Assembly (NCBI GenBank): GCA_016185065.1
Contig: JACPOL010000004.1
Coordinates: 62,001 to 126,000, forward strand
DNA length: 64,000 nt
Source of the DNA: Chlamydiales bacterium
GTDB lineage: Bacteria; Chlamydiota; Chlamydiia; Chlamydiales; Rhabdochlamydiaceae
Reading direction: 5' to 3'
Made by a program: the position numbers and the translations under genes. The first letter of the stretch is position 1. The number at the start of each line of letters is the position of its first letter. Under the pieces are notes generated by a model, which was not told the origin of the DNA, searched no databases, and was given only the letters and a program-made list of their open reading frames with translations. Of this stretch, positions 60,001 to 64,000 are shown in pieces.

Positions 60001-60429
60001 GCATCGACAGAGGTAAAGCAGACTGTCTCGCTGCCCGATGAGGTGCGAAACCTTCTGCTAGAGGGAATGCACCGTGTGATCGCTGGCCAGAGAGGAACTG
60101 CAAGACCTGCTGCCGTCTCGCCGCTTATTAAAAATCCTCAAGTGATGCGCGACTATGTGGACCTGCAGCACTGTGTGGTTGGAAAAACGGGAACGCCTGA
60201 GATCCTCTATAAACACACGATCGATGCTGAGTCGGAAGCGGACAAGATAGACCACGTCTGGTTCACAGGGATCTCATTCCACGATGATGCGCAGCACAAG
60301 AAGTGGGAGGAGCCAGAACTCGTCGTGGTCGTGATGCTCCGCTTCGGTGAAAAGGGGGGCCGCGAACCCGCTCCCCTCGCCATCCAGATGATCAAAAAAT
60401 GGCGCGAAATCTCCGCGCGCAGCAAGTAA
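57037..60429 (+). CDS. Penicillin-binding protein 2-like transpeptidase, unusually long
   Basis: 1130 residues. Membrane anchor ~16-34 (LNLILVALLLVLIRVWYLG), PBP dimer/pedestal region to ~300, a ~400-residue helical insert, then the transpeptidase: S760-x-x-K763 (GSVFK), S846-S-N848 (QSSNIY), K1050-T-G. All catalytic residues present. Chlamydia PBP2 (CT682) is also near 1100 residues and sits at the same locus, where it works in septal peptidoglycan synthesis. Alternative starts at 57043 and 57049 are possible. Confidence 0.93.
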   Translation: MGMRMSSTVHTKANRVLNLILVALLLVLIRVWYLGTVQHDQHLELARRPQRRVVIENVERATIRDRFNIPLAINTIQYNISVSFAQIRQIPSVVWKKDDKGKWVKTQARMAYVAELSKFLATELGLTSQEVEDAIIGRASLFPHTPFVIKEDVSEKEYYRLKALEKDWPGMQARRSSKRFYPRGKVGCDVLGYLGPISEKEYVAIAQEIEELQTYLTQREAGELVPLPQGYETPLEVRKRLKELKEKAYTINDLVGKSGIESAFDQNLRGACGKKMVEVDVKGNFIRQLPGGRRAKPGERILLSISAELQEFAEMLLAQHEPIRDKKNQKGEIKLDYPWIKGGAIVALHPKTGEVLALASYPRFNPNDFVPSQKPESKQKKESDRLRWLESESYAGEIWDGKRPLEREVFDSVNRTLKEETLALNWERYLELILPSGGSVRSALDRLGDLSTCVRLQKELDTLLLYSAQDEMATLIDALYDEEGHSPSRLQTKGGSSEEAREAVRARCKEKGEIYESSRKWIDYYLASIPKNDDKLLLIDLAYLMAKKEEFSPQLLEAVGGQNLSTARALCQAAISTQLLLKPYIQELYHDIDFNAWRRAHFKEFLKAKRREEKESRRYTRPYTEYLQQLERGLFKEFWEKNRWLLVQTFILGKTSDLPTELQPYVAQILELRKEPLALHSSFGRLKELISSLPHSTALSYLQTMHSFQELSRPLFGSYRHLRNAKGKQLEKHLAAAFYPLYGFSYGRSQAFRQPTPLGSVFKIVTAYEALRQRHQTLSERVSRDLNPLTLVDDLKWDANKNTSKQILGYTLSGEPIRRLYKGGQLPRSSHSHIGRIDVTGALEQSSNIYFAILAGEHLEDPEQLAIAARGFGFGQTTGIELPGEVGGSVPSDLSYNRTGLYSFAIGQHSLVVTPLQTAVMAAAVANGGQVLQPKIVKAVAGKEATYEEESPFESSEFSFKEELALVGISFPFFVETQKEQIKSFVSCASTEVKQTVSLPDEVRNLLLEGMHRVIAGQRGTARPAAVSPLIKNPQVMRDYVDLQHCVVGKTGTPEILYKHTIDAESEADKIDHVWFTGISFHDDAQHKKWEEPELVVVVMLRFGEKGGREPAPLAIQMIKKWREISARSK

Positions 60430-60447
60430 GAAGAAGGAAAAGAGAGA

Positions 60448-61464
60448 TTAGACGCGCGAGCGAAGCTGCGCTAGGCGAGTTGCAGCAACCCTATTTACTT
60501 CGGAAGGTTCAATGCCATATTTCGCGGCAACTTCAAGAGCTACTTGAATCTGCTCTTCGGTCTCTAGACAGTTGATGAGCCCCTCTCCCGCTTGTCTTCC
60601 GCAGAACCCTATTACCGGCTCTGTCATCTCCTCGAGGTCAAATAGAGCAATTTTATATCCTTCGGTAATGTTGATCTGCTGAATATTGCGTGGGGCCACA
60701 TCGCTAAAGCCTGTAAGTGCAATAAAAGTTGCAAGATCTCTGATTGTTTCTTTGGGTGTTTGACGATACCGCTCTCGGTGATTCTCATCACTATCTGCTT
60801 CTACTGGTAAACGCTGCTCTGCGATTATAGAAAACGTTTCTCTCACTCCGCCGGGCATAGATACCGCTTCTAAAGCAAACAGATGCGTAGTCGGAATAAA
60901 AAGATTGGTCAACTGATTCTGTTCACAAATCTCGCATGCTTTGACTACTTTTGCAAAACGCGATTCAGTGAGCTCTTTTGAAGACTCTTCTCTAACGATT
61001 TTAAAAACGAGGTCCGGTGCAAATGTTAAGCCAAAAACCGAGGTGCCCCCATTTCCTTTATACCAGTGAAGTTCGGGTCTCTCATCTCCTCCCCAGATAT
61101 ACATCATCAACCTTTGAATGGCGCGTCTCATTCGAAGAGTGATTGTATGTCCAGGTTCTTGAGTAGAGGTTAGATCTACGAAGGAGTGCGTTGAGCGCAG
61201 AAAGGCTTTAATGGCGAATATGATGAGTGGGATAATGAGGGTAGCGTAGGAGACAACCTTTAGAAGTGTGAGCATAAAGGAGGTAGCTTCCTGCACAGAA
61301 ACTGTCCCCTCAGCCTCACCGATCATGTATCCTGGAACAACTTCAAATTTATCTCCCGTTAAACAGAAGTAGTCATCTGCACCTTGTAAAAGCCTCTCAT
61401 CCCAAGTTAAATCTTCGTGCTGCCCATACGTAATTGCGCTTGTAAAGCCTACAGCTGTTGCCAT
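60448..61464 (-). CDS. Membrane-anchored protein with kinase-like features
   Basis: 338 residues. TM helix ~75-90 (VVSYATLIIPLIIFAIKAFL). The C-terminal ~230 residues show a kinase-like order: Gly-rich GNGGTSVFG, VFKIVRE (possible ATP-binding Lys), a helix with ESRFAKVVKACE, hinge-like IIAEQRLP, GFSDVAPRNIQQIN (D-x4-N like a catalytic loop) and KIALFDLEEM (DFG-like Asp). No signal peptide. I do not recognise a named family; HipA-, APH- or protein-kinase-like folds are candidates. Confidence 0.55.
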   Translation of the reverse strand: MATAVGFTSAITYGQHEDLTWDERLLQGADDYFCLTGDKFEVVPGYMIGEAEGTVSVQEATSFMLTLLKVVSYATLIIPLIIFAIKAFLRSTHSFVDLTSTQEPGHTITLRMRRAIQRLMMYIWGGDERPELHWYKGNGGTSVFGLTFAPDLVFKIVREESSKELTESRFAKVVKACEICEQNQLTNLFIPTTHLFALEAVSMPGGVRETFSIIAEQRLPVEADSDENHRERYRQTPKETIRDLATFIALTGFSDVAPRNIQQINITEGYKIALFDLEEMTEPVIGFCGRQAGEGLINCLETEEQIQVALEVAAKYGIEPSEVNRVAATRLAQLRSRV

Positions 61465-61570
61465 TTTGAACTAATCTCTATTGATTAAACAAATAGTATA
61501 CCAGAAAAACAGCTCTAGCTCAACCTGCAAATAATTATAATTAAAATTTTGATTACAGAAAGCGCTCTTT

Positions 61571-61700
61571 CTTTTTTGGAGTGCGTCGACTCGGCGCCGC
61601 TTTTCTCGAGATCGGCTTGTCGATCTCTCCCTATTTAAAGAAACATCGCCGAGTCGATGTTGAAAAAAGCGGCGCCGGGTCGCCGCACTCCAAAAAAGAG
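61571..61700 (-). repeat. Family C palindromic element, copy 2
   Basis: Arms TTTTTTGGAGTGCGTCGACT… / …GTCGCCGCACTCCAAAAAAG. The core, with ACATCGCCGAGTCGATG, is the reverse complement of the core in copy 1, so the whole element is inverted relative to it. Between the kinase-like gene start and the UXS stop. Confidence 0.86.
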
Positions 61701-61709
61701 ATTTTTCTG

Positions 61710-62648
61710 CTAGAGGATCTGCTGGAAGTAGCGGATGGTGGAGAGGAGTCCGGTGCGTGGAGGGATTTTAGGCTGCCAGTCGAGAAGGAGCTTCGCAAGG
61801 GCGATGTCTGGCTTACGCTGCTTGGGATCGTCGCTTGGAAGCGGCTTGAAGACGAGCTTGGAGCGGGAACCTGTAAGAGCCAGGATCTCCTGAGCGAGCT
61901 CAAGCATCGAGAATTCTGTGGGATTTCCAAGATTGATAGGTCCTGTAACTGCACTCTCGGTACTCATGAATCTTACGAAGGCATCGATGAGATCATCGAC
62001 ATAGCAGAAGGAGCGGGTCTGGCTTCCTGTTCCGTAGATGGTGATGGGTTCTCCCTTCAGCGCCTGAACGATGAAGTTGGAGACGACTCTTCCATCATTC
62101 GGATGCATGCGCGGCCCGTAGGTGTTAAAAATGCGCCCGACTTTGATGCGAACGCCATGCTGTCTGAAGTAGTCGAAGAAGAGCGTCTCAGCGCACCGCT
62201 TTCCCTCATCATAACAGGAGCGAAAGCCGATGGGATTGACATTCCCCCAATAGCTCTCTTTCTGGGGGTGTTCTAGAGGATCCCCATAGACTTCGCTGGT
62301 CGAAGCTTGGAAGATCTTCGCCTTCCTCTCGGATGCCAGCGTGAGCATCTGGATGGCTCCAAGAACATTGGTCTTGATGGTCTGGACCGGGTCGTGCTGG
62401 TAGTGAATGGGAGAGGCGGGGCAGGCCAAGTTGTAGATCTCATCCACTTCCAAAGAGAGCGGCAGGCAGACGTCGTGCTCAAGAAGCTGAAAATCGGGGT
62501 GATTGATAAATGTAGAGAGGTTCTCTCGGGTGCCGGTGAAAAAATTGTCGACACAGATAACCTGGTGGCCATCGCGGAGTAGTCTCTCGCAGAGATGAGA
62601 CCCTAAAAACCCCGCACCGCCGGTGACTAAGACTCTCTTTTTTTTCAC
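61710..62648 (-). CDS. UDP-glucuronate decarboxylase (UDP-xylose synthase)
   Basis: 312 residues. [69 protein letters not shown] and [22 protein letters not shown] are characteristic of UXS. Makes UDP-xylose from UDP-glucuronate for a surface glycan. Overlaps the preceding Wzz/Wzc-like gene by 4 bp. Confidence 0.94.
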   Translation of the reverse strand: MKKKRVLVTGGAGFLGSHLCERLLRDGHQVICVDNFFTGTRENLSTFINHPDFQLLEHDVCLPLSLEVDEIYNLACPASPIHYQHDPVQTIKTNVLGAIQMLTLASERKAKIFQASTSEVYGDPLEHPQKESYWGNVNPIGFRSCYDEGKRCAETLFFDYFRQHGVRIKVGRIFNTYGPRMHPNDGRVVSNFIVQALKGEPITIYGTGSQTRSFCYVDDLIDAFVRFMSTESAVTGPINLGNPTEFSMLELAQEILALTGSRSKLVFKPLPSDDPKQRKPDIALAKLLLDWQPKIPPRTGLLSTIRYFQQIL

Positions 62649-64000
62649 ACTCTACCTATTACAAAACCCAGTGCACTACTCTCTCTTGCTTGGTTCCACT
62701 TGCGATAGGGAGCAAGCTCTTCTATCTTCTCATCAGAGGTCATAACAACAATAGCATCTGCATACTTAAAAAAGAGGTGCGCTTCACTTAAAGCTGGTTT
62801 GGCAGTTGAATAGATCAAGATGAGATCATACTCTCTCTTCTGCTGTTCTAAAAGTTGTTTAAAAGAGGCTCTGTTCAGAAGCTCTGTTGCATGTCTCGAT
62901 GTTCCGCCTGTGGGGAGAAAGTCGAAAGTTTTTCTCCTCTGTATGGGAGCTGCCTGGATTTTCCCCTCTAGATAGTGCCAGAGACCGGGAATCTGCTCTG
63001 GAGTTACGGGACGGTCAAAGGCGGATTGAACGAGGAGAACACGCTTTCCCTCGAAAGAGAGAAGTTCGGCGAGATTAAAAGCTGTATCGAGAGAGCTTCC
63101 TCCTACGACTACCGCCATCTGCGCCTCATTCGAACTCCTCTTCTCTCCTATGAAAGAGGTGATGCGCCGCAAGGTCTCTAAATCGGAGTGGCCTAGCTCT
63201 TTAAGAGGCGCTCCTGCGAAATGAGAGAGCTTTCCACACAGAGTGAGTCCGTAATGAAGCAGACTCTCTGAGGTAACGACAAATCCCCTCGAAATGGCTC
63301 TTCCGAGTTGAAAGATTGAGAGTGCGGCAACGGCAAAAAAAGTTCCGATGATCAGTGAGAGAAAAAGACCGGAGGGCTTCAGGCGCGCTGGAATCAGTGC
63401 AGGATCGATCGGTTTCGAATCTACGTAGAAGAGGTTATAGTGCAGATTTTTTGTTTCGACAACTTTACTTATGCCCTCGATAACACCCATGCTGAGCTCT
63501 TTCTTAAAGCGCAGATGGTTCTCAAGCTTCCACTTCTCGGGAAGATCTTCCATTTTCACGCTAATTTCTTCTAACTTCTCTCCGATCAGCCCCTTCTCTT
63601 TTTCAAGAAGATTCAAACAGATCCTCTGCAGAGAGCCGATTTTTTCTTCGACGAGCTTTGCGCGGAGCTTGTCCAGTTCGATCGTCTGATCGATGTGGTT
63701 TATCAGGAAGTCCTTTTCGAGCTGCATCGACTCTTTGAGTCTCAAGATCTCTTTGATGCTGCGGTTCTTCTGATCCCTGAGCTGCAAGGCGATATCGGCT
63801 GCTTTCTGCACAACACCTCGGCCAACAGCATCTTCTAAAAGCGGCTCAAGAGAGCTAATCTCAAAATCGGGGGCGTGAATCCGGTCTCTAAGATAGAGAA
63901 GTTGGCGCATCTTGCTCTGAATAGTATCGAGCTGATTCTGATAAGAGGCGTAGAGGCTCTGCGCCGTATTGAGATTAATTCCCTGCAGCTCTTTACTGAT
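62645..64000 (-). CDS. Wzz/Wzc-like polysaccharide chain-length protein (5' cut by window edge)
   Basis: The frame stays open to base 64000, so the N-terminus is missing; at least 451 residues. Long coiled-coil ([35 protein letters not shown]…), a Pro-containing TM segment [21 protein letters not shown] typical of Wzz, then a BY-kinase-like domain. Its Walker A is degenerate ([17 protein letters not shown]; no GK-S/T), so ATP use is doubtful. Coupled to the UXS gene: a surface glycan export operon. Confidence 0.75.
   Translation of the reverse strand: MSKELQGINLNTAQSLYASYQNQLDTIQSKMRQLLYLRDRIHAPDFEISSLEPLLEDAVGRGVVQKAADIALQLRDQKNRSIKEILRLKESMQLEKDFLINHIDQTIELDKLRAKLVEEKIGSLQRICLNLLEKEKGLIGEKLEEISVKMEDLPEKWKLENHLRFKKELSMGVIEGISKVVETKNLHYNLFYVDSKPIDPALIPARLKPSGLFLSLIIGTFFAVAALSIFQLGRAISRGFVVTSESLLHYGLTLCGKLSHFAGAPLKELGHSDLETLRRITSFIGEKRSSNEAQMAVVVGGSSLDTAFNLAELLSFEGKRVLLVQSAFDRPVTPEQIPGLWHYLEGKIQAAPIQRRKTFDFLPTGGTSRHATELLNRASFKQLLEQQKREYDLILIYSTAKPALSEAHLFFKYADAIVVMTSDEKIEELAPYRKWNQARESSALGFVIGRV

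Noticed and set aside
61581..62276. 231-codon open frame on the plus strand
   Set aside because: Fully antisense to the clearly recognisable UDP-glucuronate decarboxylase gene; starts inside a family C hairpin; no recognisable motif.

Overview
The window reads as the chromosome of a member of the Chlamydiae outside the Chlamydiaceae (an 'environmental' chlamydia of the Waddlia/Criblamydia/Parachlamydia kind; the species cannot be settled from sequence alone). Reasons: a type III secretion block in the chlamydial order sctJ - CT560-like - sctL - sctR - sctS - sctT; a sufB-C-D-S operon; the chlamydial neighbourhood mcsA/mcsB ... frr-pyrH-tsf-rpsB-tRNA-Gly-PBP2 (the CT675-CT682 region of C. trachomatis, but without ompA); a tyrosine/tryptophan permease; and MOMP-like porins. 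Unlike Chlamydiaceae it encodes de novo pyrimidine synthesis.

Layout. 0-9 kb: carB (3' end), a heptosyltransferase, pyrB-pyrI-pyrC-pyrD, an SDR-like gene, then pyrE-pyrF and a GT2 glycosyltransferase. CarB, PyrE and PyrF look like the animal/fungal CAD and UMP-synthase modules. 10-15 kb: type III secretion core. 15-18 kb: tandem MOMP-like porins with a shared promoter sequence and strong terminators. 18-23 kb: SUF Fe-S assembly. 23-26 kb: kdsB and rfbB/D/C for LPS-type sugars. 26-32 kb: aromatic amino acid permease, one member of a new paralogue family, two outer-membrane barrels and an S9 peptidase. 32.5-36.8 kb: two ~700-aa proteins that I read as pentein-fold (protein arginine deiminase-like) enzymes. 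37-46.6 kb: PgeF/YfiH, CPBP protease, small secreted proteins, rsmB, an MFS transporter, mcsA and an mcsB with degenerate catalytic motifs. 46.6-48 kb: IspD-like/SDR fusion. 48-53 kb: eight tandem paralogues of the 27.9-kb protein. 53-60 kb: three tRNA genes, frr-pyrH-tsf-rpsB and a very long PBP2. 60-64 kb: a membrane-anchored kinase-like protein, a UDP-glucuronate decarboxylase and a Wzz/Wzc-like chain-length protein running off the window.

Two things stand out. First, the nine-member paralogue family (about 140-186 aa): four of its transcription units share one upstream cassette (a GC-rich repeat, a TGGAAG-N17-TATAAT promoter and, in three, a small leader hairpin). Second, the intergenic spaces are crowded with long imperfect palindromes of at least seven kinds. 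Several are built from short phased words (6-bp or about 10-bp), one kind has other palindromes nested in it, one splits sctS from sctT, and one appears to supply the start codon of rfbB. No CRISPR array, rRNA gene or transposase gene was seen.
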